DNA from: Viridibacterium sediminicola
GTDB lineage: Bacteria > Pseudomonadota > Gammaproteobacteria > Burkholderiales > Rhodocyclaceae
Assembly (NCBI RefSeq): GCF_039631295.1
Contig: NZ_JBDIVE010000001.1
Location: forward strand, 558,001-622,000
Reading direction: 5' to 3'
Length of the DNA: 64,000 bases
The notes below the pieces were generated by a model. The model had not been told where the DNA came from and ran no database searches. It saw only the letters and a program-made list of their open reading frames with translations. The position numbers and the translations under genes were made by a program. Positions 52,353-62,301 of the stretch are shown here, piece by piece; the stretch's first letter is position 1, and each line of letters starts with the position of its first letter.

Positions 52353-53732
52353 ATGCCGTATCCCCGTCTTGCCATCATCGACCTCGAAACCACCGGGGCC
52401 GATCCGACGCGCGACCGCATCACCGAGATCGCCATCCTCCTCACCGAAGGCGATGTGCTGCTTGAACGCTGGAGCAGCCTCGTCAATCCGGGCATGCCGA
52501 TTCCGCCGCGCATCGAGCAACTGATCGGCATCACCGACGCCATGGTCGCCGACGCGCCGGACTTTGCCGCGCTGATGCCGGCCATCCGCCGGCAACTCGA
52601 GGGCGCCATCTTCGTCGCCCACAATGTGCGCTTTGACTACAACTTCATGCGTGCCGCCTTCGAACGCGAGGGGCAGAGCTTTCACGCGCCGACGCTGTGC
52701 TCGGTGAAGTTTTCACGCGCGCTGTTCCCGCAATTCACGCGTCACGGCCTGGACGCCATCATCGAGCGCCGCGGCTACCGCATCGACGCGCGACATCGTG
52801 CGCTCGACGATGCGCAGATCGTCTGGCAATTCATGCAGGACTGCCAGCAGGAGCAAAGCCCGGAGCGCATCGCCCAGGCCTGGCAGCGTGCGCTATCGAC
52901 CACGCCGCAGCCGCGCATGCCGATCGGCGATCTGGAAGCCCTGCCCGAGTGCGCCGGCGTCTACGTGCTGCGCAACAGCCACGGTCACGCCCTGCACATC
53001 GGCCGCAGCCGCAATCTGCGCAGCGAAGTGCTGGGCCTGTTCTCGCGGCAGAGCGATTCGCGCCTGAAAAGCTATACGCGCACCACCCATTCGGTCGATA
53101 GCTTCCCGGCCGCCGGCGATTTTGAGGCCCAGCTGCTGGAGTTGCGCCTGCAACGCAGCGAAGCGGGCAACAAGGCGCCGCCAGAGTGGGCCTGGGGCTG
53201 GCAGTGGCAAGCCGACGACACCCCGGGCGCCACGCAATTGCAGCTGCGCAATCTGAGCGGCAGCGATCCGGCCAGCTGGGGCAGCGACTGCTTCGGCTGC
53301 CTGCGCGGCGAGCAGGAGGCGCGCAAGCTGCTGCGCGATCTGTGCAACAAACACCGTCTGTGCCCGCGCCGCGTCGGCCTGGAATTCGGCTTGGGCGCCT
53401 GTCACGCCCACGCGCTCGGCAAATGTGCGGGCGTGTGTGGCGGTCACGAAAGCGCTGCCCAGCACGATGCGCGCATGCTCGCCGCCCTCGCCTCGATGCG
53501 CCTGCGCGACTGGCCCGGCACGGGCGCCCTGCTGATTGCCGAACACGACGAGGCGCAGCAGCGCAGCGCCTTCCATGTCTTCGATCAGTGGTGTCATCTG
53601 GGTAGCAGCAGCTCGCTGGCCGAGGCGCAGACCCTGGCGGCTAGCGCGCCACCGCGCCGCTTTGATGCCGCCCTCTACCGCCTGCTGCAGCGCTGGCTGA
53701 CCCAACCAGGCCACAGCTTCAGCGCGCTTTGA
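52353..53732 (+). CDS. DnaQ-like exonuclease fused to GIY-YIG (UvrC/Cho-like) domain
   Basis: 459-aa two-domain protein. Residues 1-165: DEDDh 3'-5' exonuclease with LAIIDLETTGADPT (ExoI), FVAHNVRFDYNFM (ExoII) and RHRALDDAQIV (ExoIII, His-x4-Asp). Residues about 200-280: GIY-YIG nuclease fold with ECAGVYVLRNSHGHALHIGRS (split ECAGVYVLRN, SHGHALHIGRS), like UvrC N-terminus and Cho; the second motif is HIG rather than YIG. The C-terminal 180 residues hold a Cys/His cluster (CFGC, CNKHRLC, GACHAHALGKCAGVCGGH). ATG 52353 is used; the frame upstream overlaps the DUF3460 gene. Confidence 0.88.
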   Translation: MPYPRLAIIDLETTGADPTRDRITEIAILLTEGDVLLERWSSLVNPGMPIPPRIEQLIGITDAMVADAPDFAALMPAIRRQLEGAIFVAHNVRFDYNFMRAAFEREGQSFHAPTLCSVKFSRALFPQFTRHGLDAIIERRGYRIDARHRALDDAQIVWQFMQDCQQEQSPERIAQAWQRALSTTPQPRMPIGDLEALPECAGVYVLRNSHGHALHIGRSRNLRSEVLGLFSRQSDSRLKSYTRTTHSVDSFPAAGDFEAQLLELRLQRSEAGNKAPPEWAWGWQWQADDTPGATQLQLRNLSGSDPASWGSDCFGCLRGEQEARKLLRDLCNKHRLCPRRVGLEFGLGACHAHALGKCAGVCGGHESAAQHDARMLAALASMRLRDWPGTGALLIAEHDEAQQRSAFHVFDQWCHLGSSSSLAEAQTLAASAPPRRFDAALYRLLQRWLTQPGHSFSAL

Positions 53733-53750
53733 ACGCGCCGCAGGCCCGAC

Positions 53751-55784
53751 TCATTCCGCCGCCTCAGCGGCAGCATCTGCAGCCGCCACAGGTTCAGTGT
53801 GGCGCGGCGCCTTGAGCGGCAGGCGCAAGCTGAAACAGGTGCCGGTCTCGGGTTCGCTATCGACGCTGATTTCGCCGCCGAGCACCCCGGTGACGATGTT
53901 GTGCACGATGTTCAAACCCAGGCCACTGCCCTGCTGACCCAGCTTGGTCGTGAAATAGGGATCGAAGATCTTGCCCAGATTGGCCAGCGGAATACCGACG
54001 CCATCATCGGTGCAATAGAAACGCACGCTGTCGGCCGTGCGCACCGCCGACAGCACCACCTTGCCGTGGTCGCGACCGTCGAAGGCATGCAGCAAGGTAT
54101 TGTTGAGCAGATTGGTGACCACCTGGCCGAAGGGGCCGGGGTAGCTGTCCAGCTCGATATCCGGCGGGATGTCTTCCTCGATCTGGAACGGCGTCTTGCG
54201 GAACGCCGGCTGCACCGTCCGCACGATCTCCCGCACCACTTCCTGCAGATAGAAGCGGCGGCGCTGCGAACTGGTCTGATCCACCGCCACCTGCTTGAAG
54301 CTGGTGATCAGCTCGCCGGCAACGATCAGGTTCCGCGTCAGCAGATCGGCGGCCAGCTCGGTCTCCTGCACGAAGTGGTCGAGCGCCGAGCGCTTGAGCC
54401 CTGCCCCCATTTGCGAGCGGAATTCGCGTCCGACATCGCGCAAGGTGCTGGCCACCATCAGGCTGTTGCCGATCGGCGTATTGAGCTCGTGGGCCACGCC
54501 GGCCACCAGCGAACCGAGGGCGGCGAGCTTTTCCGACTGCACCAGCTCGCTATGGGTGCGCTGCAGGCGCGCCAGGGTCGCCTCCAGCTCGTGATTGGTA
54601 TTGGCCAAGGCGCGGGTGCGTTCGAGCACGCGCTGCTCCAGCGACATATTGAGTTCTTCGACCTTGCGTTGCGCGGTGCGCAGCGCCGAGATGTCGACGG
54701 TGGCCGAGAGGATGCAGGGCTCGCTCATCTGCACGATGCGCATGTGGATCTGGCAGTCGAGCAGGCGACCGTCACGACGTTGCAGGCGTGCCTCGAAGTC
54801 CTCGACATAGCCCTGGCGCTCAAGGAGGCCATACAGGGTCTCGCGGTCAGCCGCATTGAGGAAGAAGCCCAACTCAGCCGAGGTGTGGCCAATCATCTCC
54901 TCGGGCGGCACACCCAGCTCGTTGGCCAGCGCACGGTTGACGTCCAGATAGCTGGCATCGGCCAGACGCAGCAGGGCCAGCGGAATCGGCGAGTCGTGGA
55001 ACAAAGAGGAGAACTTGTGTTCGCTGTCGCGCAGCGCGGCTTCAACGCGCTGGCGCTGGCGCAAGTCTTCCTCCAGCACGAGGTTCTTTTGCTCCAGCGA
55101 AGCAATCAGGCTGCGCAAGGCGCGCCGCGTGACTTCGAGCTGGATCTGCACCTCGCCGATCTCGTCGTAGCGCAGCGGATCGATGCGCTCATCAAGCTCG
55201 CCCTGCGCCAGGCGCCCGGCTTCATGGGCCAGGCGCTGCAAGGGGTAGGAGATGCGCTGGTGCAGCACCCACAGGATCAGCAGCACACTGGCGACGATCT
55301 GCACCAGCAGCACACCGCCCAGGGTCAACAGCTGGCCGCGCAATTCCTTGAGCAAGGGCGCCTCGGTGATGGTAAGGCGCACCCGACCGATGACATCCCC
55401 ATGATGCGTGACCGGCGCTTCGGTAACGTGCTCGGCCGCCTCGCCACGACGCTGCGGACGTTCGGCACTGGCGAACACGCCGCGCTGCAGATCGAGCACC
55501 TCGACGCTGACGATGGCCGAATCGTCAGCGACCGCCTCAACCAGGGTACGCACGCTTTCAACGTCCAGCGCCCACAGACTCTCGCGCACACCCAGCGCGA
55601 CGATACTCGCCTCACGCTGCATGACGTGGGCAACATTGGCCTGCAAGCCCTTGTACAGCGCCCGCGCCTGATGGGCGCCGACCAGCATGGCCGGCAGCAT
55701 CACGCCGAGCAGCACGGCGGCGACAATGGCGCGCCGTACGGTGAGCCCCGAGAAGGCCCCGCCCGAGTTCAAGCAGTGCCCCAC
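53751..55784 (-). CDS. Hybrid-free sensor histidine kinase with HAMP and PAS
   Basis: 677-aa membrane kinase. TM1 at about 19-40, a periplasmic sensor of about 110 residues, TM2 at about 150-172, HAMP (about 175-230), a PAS domain (about 260-370), coiled coil, HisKA with LVAGVAHELNTPIGNSLM (phospho-His), then HATPase N box NLLNNTLLHA, G1 DDGVGIP and G2 GSGLGLNIV. Start is GTG 55784, 7 bases after the regulator's stop, so it is transcribed with the REC-EAL gene as its likely partner. Signal unknown. Confidence 0.93.
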   Translation of the reverse strand: MGHCLNSGGAFSGLTVRRAIVAAVLLGVMLPAMLVGAHQARALYKGLQANVAHVMQREASIVALGVRESLWALDVESVRTLVEAVADDSAIVSVEVLDLQRGVFASAERPQRRGEAAEHVTEAPVTHHGDVIGRVRLTITEAPLLKELRGQLLTLGGVLLVQIVASVLLILWVLHQRISYPLQRLAHEAGRLAQGELDERIDPLRYDEIGEVQIQLEVTRRALRSLIASLEQKNLVLEEDLRQRQRVEAALRDSEHKFSSLFHDSPIPLALLRLADASYLDVNRALANELGVPPEEMIGHTSAELGFFLNAADRETLYGLLERQGYVEDFEARLQRRDGRLLDCQIHMRIVQMSEPCILSATVDISALRTAQRKVEELNMSLEQRVLERTRALANTNHELEATLARLQRTHSELVQSEKLAALGSLVAGVAHELNTPIGNSLMVASTLRDVGREFRSQMGAGLKRSALDHFVQETELAADLLTRNLIVAGELITSFKQVAVDQTSSQRRRFYLQEVVREIVRTVQPAFRKTPFQIEEDIPPDIELDSYPGPFGQVVTNLLNNTLLHAFDGRDHGKVVLSAVRTADSVRFYCTDDGVGIPLANLGKIFDPYFTTKLGQQGSGLGLNIVHNIVTGVLGGEISVDSEPETGTCFSLRLPLKAPRHTEPVAAADAAAEAAE

Positions 55785-55791
55785 TGCAAGC

Positions 55792-58011
55792 TCATGTCCG
55801 CGCCCTGAGCCAGTCGAGCAGCATGCGCGACTCCATCGGGCGGGCGTAGAGATAGCCCTGTGCTTCGTTGCAGCCGATCAGCGACAGCGCGGCGGCCTGC
55901 TCGGCCACCTCGACCCCCTCGGCAATCACCGCCAGCCCCAGGGTCTGCCCCAGCTGCATGACCAGCTCGGGAATGCGCTGTGCGCGGCCGCCCGAGGTGA
56001 TGCTACTGATGAAGCTGCGGTCGATCTTCAGACGGTCGATATTGAGGCGGCGCAGATACGACAGCGACGAGAAACCGGTGCCGAAATCATCGAGCGCGAT
56101 CGAGATGCCCAGCGCCTTGATCTGGTCGAGCATGCGGCTGATGAAGTCGGCTTCGAGCATGGCCACCGATTCGGTGATCTCCAGCTCGATGCAACGCGGG
56201 TCAGCGCCGCTCTCGCTCAAGGCTTCGGACAGCGAACGCAGGAATTGCGGATGTCGCAGCTGGATCACCGACACATTGATCGCCATGCGGATCTGCGGGA
56301 AACCTTGCTGCGCCAGCTCGACCTGCTGGCGACACGCGGTGCGCATCACCCACTCGCCAATGCTGACGATCAAGCCCGAGTGCTCGGCAATCGGGATGAA
56401 GCGGTCGGGCGGAATCAGTTGCCCATCGTCGCCACGCCAGCGCAGCAAGGCCTCCACACCGCAGACATGGCCGGTATCCAGCGACAGCTGCGGCTGGTAG
56501 ACCAGGAACAAGCGCTGGCGCTCGATGGCATGACGCAGCGCCTGCAGCAGACGCACCCGCTCGCGGATGTCGTCGGCCATGTCGCGGGTAAAGAAACTGT
56601 ACTCGCCACGATTGCCGGTCTTGGCACGGCGCAGGGCGATGTTGGCGCCCTTGACGACATCGGTACCGGTGCCATCGATGTCGGAGAGCAGGGCGATGCC
56701 GACCGTGGCGGTGAGCATCATCTCCTGCCCCTCGATCACGAAGGGTTCGGCAAACAGGCTCAGCAAGCTGTTGGGCATCAGGTCTTCGACCACCCCCAGC
56801 GCGGCGAAGGTATCGCCGGAAATCCGTGCCAGGCAGCACGCACTCCCCAGTGCATTGCCCAGACGCTGCGCCACGGCGCGCAACAGCTGGTCGCCAAAGG
56901 CATGGCCCAGTGCGTCATTGGCTTCGGCAAAGTGGTCAATGTCGATCAGCGCCAGGGTGTAGCGCACGCAATCGGCCGAGGCCAGGCGCTGGTCCAGCTG
57001 TTCGATCAGGCCAACGCGGTTGGGCAGCGTGGTCAGCGGGTCGGAATAAGCCTGCTGGTGCAGGTGGGCAAACATGCGCGCATTGTCCAGACCCACGACG
57101 AAGCTACCGCAGAACACATCGAGCAGGCGCCGCCGGTCGGGCGTCGCCACGCCTTCGGCCGGCAGTACCAGCACCAGGCGGCAACGCGGGCCGGCATAGA
57201 AGCAGGCGGTACGCGGGCCATCATGCAGATCGGCTGCGCTGAGCAGGCAGGTGCTGATCAGGCTACGCAGCGATTCATCGCCCAGCGCTTCAAGGCTGCG
57301 CCCCTGTTCAGCGGCATAGCAACCGCTGGCGGCGACCACGGTGCCGGCCAGGGGCGCCTGCGCATCGGGCGCCCAATCCTTGAAGCACAGCAAGCTCTCA
57401 GGCGAGATGTCGAGAATCAGCGCGAGCTGGCGCATGGCGCTGGCGGCATAGACATCGACGCCACCCAGCGGTGTCATTTCATTGAGGGCGGTGATCAGCG
57501 AATCGAGTGCGCGCCGGTTGCGGTTGATGGCGCGGATCTGGTCGAAGGAACGAATCGCCGCGGTCAGCGCGGTGAACAGCTTGGTCCGCGTGAGTTCCGA
57601 CTTGGTCTTGTAGTCGTTGATGTCGTAATCGCGGATCGCCTGGATCTCGGGTGCATAACCAGGCTGACCGGTGCGCAGCACAATACGCGTCTCGCTCAGC
57701 CCGAGCTCGTCGCGAATCACCCGCACCAGGCTCAAGCCGGCGTCATCCTGCTCCATCACTACATCCAGCAAGATGACGGCGATATCGTGCTCGCGCAGCA
57801 ACAAGGCATGTGCCTCGGCGGCAGAGTGCGCGTTCAGGAGCGACAGCGGGCGGTCCAGAATCCGCACGTCGCGCAGCGCAAAGGCCGTCGCAACATGCAC
57901 ATCGGGATCATCATCCACGATCAGGACGCGCCAGCAATCCGCTGCGGCGTGCTCCAGCTTTATCGATACATCGTCATCGGCAAAATGCAATGCATCATCG
58001 TCATCTGCCAT
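55792..58011 (-). CDS. Response regulator with DUF3369, degenerate GGDEF and EAL (c-di-GMP phosphodiesterase)
   Basis: 739-aa four-domain protein. Receiver (about 28-150) with VLIVDDDPD and phospho-Asp in LLDVVME; DUF3369 (about 175-330); GGDEF domain (about 340-480) whose active site reads RISGDTF instead of GGDEF, so cyclase activity is unlikely; EAL domain (about 490-739) with EALLRW, NVSVIQLRHPQF, LEITES, LDDFGTGFSSL and DRSFI, all catalytic groups kept. It would hydrolyse c-di-GMP under control of the adjacent kinase. First gene of the pair. Confidence 0.94.
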   Translation of the reverse strand: MADDDDALHFADDDVSIKLEHAAADCWRVLIVDDDPDVHVATAFALRDVRILDRPLSLLNAHSAAEAHALLLREHDIAVILLDVVMEQDDAGLSLVRVIRDELGLSETRIVLRTGQPGYAPEIQAIRDYDINDYKTKSELTRTKLFTALTAAIRSFDQIRAINRNRRALDSLITALNEMTPLGGVDVYAASAMRQLALILDISPESLLCFKDWAPDAQAPLAGTVVAASGCYAAEQGRSLEALGDESLRSLISTCLLSAADLHDGPRTACFYAGPRCRLVLVLPAEGVATPDRRRLLDVFCGSFVVGLDNARMFAHLHQQAYSDPLTTLPNRVGLIEQLDQRLASADCVRYTLALIDIDHFAEANDALGHAFGDQLLRAVAQRLGNALGSACCLARISGDTFAALGVVEDLMPNSLLSLFAEPFVIEGQEMMLTATVGIALLSDIDGTGTDVVKGANIALRRAKTGNRGEYSFFTRDMADDIRERVRLLQALRHAIERQRLFLVYQPQLSLDTGHVCGVEALLRWRGDDGQLIPPDRFIPIAEHSGLIVSIGEWVMRTACRQQVELAQQGFPQIRMAINVSVIQLRHPQFLRSLSEALSESGADPRCIELEITESVAMLEADFISRMLDQIKALGISIALDDFGTGFSSLSYLRRLNIDRLKIDRSFISSITSGGRAQRIPELVMQLGQTLGLAVIAEGVEVAEQAAALSLIGCNEAQGYLYARPMESRMLLDWLRART

Positions 58012-58109
58012 ACCACCCCTCGGGGTCTAGTCACTGCAATCCGCCGCATCATGCCATGAATGCAGACGGGCGTGGCGCGGAGGATCCCCGATCTGCGCCA
58101 GTCCTGCCC

Positions 58110-58595
58110 TCAGACCTCGGCCAGGCGACGATAGGCGCCGGAAAAGTAGATCAACGGCGCCTTTTCGAAGCGTTCGAAGGCCTCGACTGCGCTGATGAAC
58201 ATCAGATGATCGCCACCTTCGTGACGCTGCGTGTTGCGCAACTGGAAATGCGCACAGCAATTACGCAACAGCGGCACGCCGCCAATGCCGGCATCCCATT
58301 CGAGTCCGGCAAAGCGGTCAGCCTGCTTGCTGGCGAAGCGCTGCGAGACATCCTGCTGTTCAGCCGACAAGACATTGACGGCATAGAACGCGCAGTGCTC
58401 GAAAGCCTCGCGCAAACTGGCCTGGGCAGACAGGCTCCAGACCACCAGCGGCGGTTCGAGCGAGACGGCGTTGAAGGAATTGACGGTCAGGCCGCAGGGC
58501 TGGCCGGCGGCATCGAGCGTGGTGACGACGGTAATGCCTGTCGCAAACTGGCCGAGGGTGCGGCGCAAGGCCTGGGTATCAAGAGTGTGCTGCAT
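58110..58595 (-). CDS. Flavin reductase-like FMN-binding protein
   Basis: 161-aa flavin reductase domain: LRRTLGQFATGITVVTT, GLTVNSFNAVSLEPPLVVWS, FAVNVLSAEQQ-type segment (FYAVNVLSAEQQDVSQRFAS) and GGDHLMFIS. Members supply reduced FMN/FAD to monooxygenases, but no partner oxygenase is next to it. Ribosome site GGAG precedes the ATG. Confidence 0.92.
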   Translation of the reverse strand: MQHTLDTQALRRTLGQFATGITVVTTLDAAGQPCGLTVNSFNAVSLEPPLVVWSLSAQASLREAFEHCAFYAVNVLSAEQQDVSQRFASKQADRFAGLEWDAGIGGVPLLRNCCAHFQLRNTQRHEGGDHLMFISAVEAFERFEKAPLIYFSGAYRRLAEV

Positions 58596-58663
58596 GAAGG
58601 AGCGGCCAAAAGGCTGGCGTCGAAAGCCTGATTATCGCGGGCTTTGGTGGCGAAGTCACGAGC

Positions 58664-60137
58664 TCAGGATTGCGCCTCGAACTGATCGACAGCCGCCTGC
58701 GCCGTGCCCGGCGCGGGAAACAGCACCTGCACGCAGAGGCCGCGCCCTTGCGGATTGTCTTCGAGGCTGACGGTGCCGCCATGCAGCTCGGCCACCTCGC
58801 GCACGATGGCCAAGCCCAGGCCGCTGCCTTCGGCGCTGGAACCGAGCACGCGGTAAAAGCGCTGGAAGACCTTTTCGCGCTCGGCAGGCGCGATGCCCGG
58901 TCCGTTATCGGTGACGCTCACGCGCAGGCGGTTCTGCTCGGGCTCGGCACGCACCGCCACCGTCACCTGGCCGCCGGAGAGCGAATACTTGATGGCGTTA
59001 TCGACCAGATTGGTGATCAACTCGCGCAGCAGCACGGCGTTGCCGGCCAGCAGCACCGGCACGTCGGGCACATCGACGCCCAGGTCCAGACCTTTCTTCA
59101 GCGCCAGCGGCACGCAGTCGGACACCGATTCGCGCACCAGCCAGACCATGTCGACATCGCTGAAGCTGTGCACGTTCTCGGAACTGGCATCGGCGCGGGC
59201 CAGCGACAGCAGCTGGTTGATCAGGCGGGCCGCCCGCTCGGCGCCCTGCCAGGCGCGGTGCATCGCGGCGCGTGCCTGCTCGGGCTCCTGCTCGGAGGTG
59301 GCCAGCTCGATCTGCATCTTCAGGCCAGCCAAGGGCGTGCGCATCTGGTGCGCCGCATCGGCGATGAAATACTGCTGCGCGTGCAACAAGGTGTCGAGGC
59401 GCGCCATCATGTCGTTGAAGGCGATGATCAGCGGCCGCACCTCCTCCGGCACGCTGCCCGGCACGATGGGCGACAGATCGCCGGGGCGCCGGGCGCGGAT
59501 CAGGCCTTGCAGCTCACCCAGCGGCGCGATGCCGCGCGACAGACCGAACCACACCAGCAAGACCGCCAGCGGAATGATCGCAAACTGCGGCAGCAGCACC
59601 CCGGAGACGATGCGCGAAGACAGGGTGCTGCGCTTGTTGCGCGTCTCGGCCACCTGCACCAGGGTGTAAGGCCCTTCGCTGACGCCATTGCGACGCAGGA
59701 TCAGCGAAGCAACACGGATGTCTTCGCCATGGATGTCGGCATCGTGAAAGACGATCTTGCCCGTGCGCTGAACGATCTCCTCCTCCGGTGCCGGCACCTC
59801 GGTATCGCCCGCCAGCAAACGGCCATCGGGCGAGACAACCTGATAGTAGATGGTGTCTTCGGTATCGGAGCGCAGCAGGCGGCTGGCTGAGCTGGTGAGA
59901 TCGATGCTGACCTGGCCATCGGCGGCGATGCGGATCTGCCGCGAAATGGCGCGCACCTGGTCGGCCAGCGCCTGATCGTAAGGCTGGTTAGCGATGTGCG
60001 AAGCCACGTCATAGGTGAGGATGATCGAGATCGGCCACAGGAACAGCAGTGGCGCCAGCATCCAGTCGAGAATCTCGCCGAACAGCGAGAACGAGCCGGC
60101 GCCCGCACTGCCCGCCTCGTCGGCGCTGCCGCGCAGC

Positions 60138-60163
<26 letters not shown>
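58664..60163 (-). CDS. OmpR-class sensor histidine kinase (TctE/QseC-like)
   Basis: 499-aa sensor. TM1 at about 38-56, a periplasmic 2CSK_N-type domain (about 60-190), TM2 near 195-215, HAMP-like linker, HisKA AQQYFIADAAHQMRTPLAGLK (split AQQYFIADAAHQM, RTPLAGLK), N box NLVDNAIKYS, DNGPGIA and GSGLGLAIV. ATG 60163 overlaps the end of the regulator gene by 26 bases, and no later start fits. The TctE-like layout and nearby transporter hint at an organic-acid signal, but this is inference. Confidence 0.92.
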
Positions 60164-60824
<661 letters not shown>

Positions 60825-60900
60825 GGCAGTTCCCGCGTCCGGCAATGCGGCGCAGTTTATTCCTTTTCTGTGCGGCTGGCTGAGCCCATACGCAGCGGCC

Positions 60901-62301
60901 TCAGCTGCCGGGCGGTACGCGCACCACCTGCACGGTGCATGGCGCCTGCAGGGCGATGCGCGCGACGGCGGCGGTCGCGCGGCCAGCGAATGCCTCGTTC
61001 GGCCCGGCCGCCAGCAGCACGGTCTCGACCGGATTGGCGCGGATGTATTCGAGCACCGCGCGCCCCACATCCGCCCCCTCGATGACGTGGCAAGTCTTGC
61101 GCGCCGCTTCGATATCGACATTGGCCGCCCAGTGCCGCAACTCCACCAGCAGGCGCAGATGACGGCGGGGTGCGCTCTGCGCATCGTCAGCCACGCCCAT
61201 CACCGGCGCCGGTTTGACCACGGTGACAAAAGCCATGCGCGTGCGCGGCCGCGCCCGTGCGGTGCGCGCGGCCTGCTGGCGCAAGGCCTGTTGCAAGGCT
61301 TCGTCCGACTGCCAGGCCGACACCAGCACCAGCACGATGGGGTCGCTGCCGGCAATCGGCGCCGGCGGCACCGCGGCCGGATCGAAGCCGACACCGAACA
61401 ACCAGCGCTTGAAGCGCTGCCAGGCGCTGTCACGCTGGCGACGATAGGAACGTGCGCTGAGCGGCACGCTGTCCGGATCACGCAGGGCCTGGGCGAGCTG
61501 GGCGGCATTGGCGTAGCGCCGCGCCGGATCGACTTCGAGACAGCGCAGGATGATCTCCTGCACGCCCGGATGCAGATCGGGGTTCCAGCCACGCGGCGGC
61601 ACCGGCTGCATGCGGAAGCGCTTCTGCAAGCCGCTCAGGCTGTTCGGCGCACCGAAAGGCAGATGCCCGGTCGCCAGCTGGTAGAGCATGGCGCCAAGGG
61701 CGAAGATGTCGCTGCGCGCATCGTTGCGCACGCCGAAGATCTGCTCCGGCGAGATATAGGGCGCCGAACCCAGCGGGCGGCGGAACTCCTCGGCCAGCAG
61801 GTCGGGCAGATGGGCGTGATGCGCCAGCCCCAGATCGATCAGCACGGCGCGGCCGTCGAGGCTGAGAATGATGTTCGAGGGCTTGATATCGAGGTGGATG
61901 ATGTCGCGTTCATACAGGGCCTGCACCGCGTCGGCGACAATCGCGCCCACCCGGCAGACCTCGTCCAGCGACCACGGCAGCTGGTCCATGCGCGCCGACA
62001 GGGTCTCGCCCTCGATACGCTCCATCACCAGATACGGCTCACGCGCCAGATCGCCCTGTGCATACAGCGCTGGCACCGGGCCGCCGCCGGCCGCGGCCAG
62101 CATCATCTGCTCGACTTCGAAGCTGACCACGGTGGCGCCCGATTCGCCCTGCTCCAGACGCGGCACCTTCATCACCGCCGGACCGGGCAGATCCTCGCGT
62201 TCGACTTCGTAGATCACCGCCATCCCGCCGGCATGCAGACGGCGCAGGATGCGGAAACCATCCAGCTCGCTACCGGCCTCCAGGGTTGTCGCCTGCATCA
62301 A
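60901..62301 (-). CDS. Serine/threonine kinase fused to a universal-stress (Usp) domain
   Basis: 466-aa soluble protein. Kinase domain (about 10-265): Gly-rich LHAGGMAVIYEV, Lys in AVMKVPR, catalytic loop IIHLDIKPSNI (HLD, non-RD), DLGLAH instead of DFG, activation segment SAPYISPEQIF. Linker, then a Usp-like domain (about 320-466): PIVLVLVSAWQSDEAL, AFVTVVKPAP, CHVIEGADVGRAVLEYIRAN, TVLLAAGP and VVRVPPGS. Its start overlaps the metallophosphoesterase stop by four bases. Probably a cytosolic stress-linked kinase. Activity is likely, since Lys, catalytic Asp and metal Asp are all present. Confidence 0.9.
   Translation of the reverse strand: MMQATTLEAGSELDGFRILRRLHAGGMAVIYEVEREDLPGPAVMKVPRLEQGESGATVVSFEVEQMMLAAAGGGPVPALYAQGDLAREPYLVMERIEGETLSARMDQLPWSLDEVCRVGAIVADAVQALYERDIIHLDIKPSNIILSLDGRAVLIDLGLAHHAHLPDLLAEEFRRPLGSAPYISPEQIFGVRNDARSDIFALGAMLYQLATGHLPFGAPNSLSGLQKRFRMQPVPPRGWNPDLHPGVQEIILRCLEVDPARRYANAAQLAQALRDPDSVPLSARSYRRQRDSAWQRFKRWLFGVGFDPAAVPPAPIAGSDPIVLVLVSAWQSDEALQQALRQQAARTARARPRTRMAFVTVVKPAPVMGVADDAQSAPRRHLRLLVELRHWAANVDIEAARKTCHVIEGADVGRAVLEYIRANPVETVLLAAGPNEAFAGRATAAVARIALQAPCTVQVVRVPPGS

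Noticed and set aside
53799..58059. Long forward ORFs (669 and 790 codons) opposite the kinase and EAL genes
   Set aside because: Shadows of two multi-domain signalling genes whose motifs are clear on the reverse strand.
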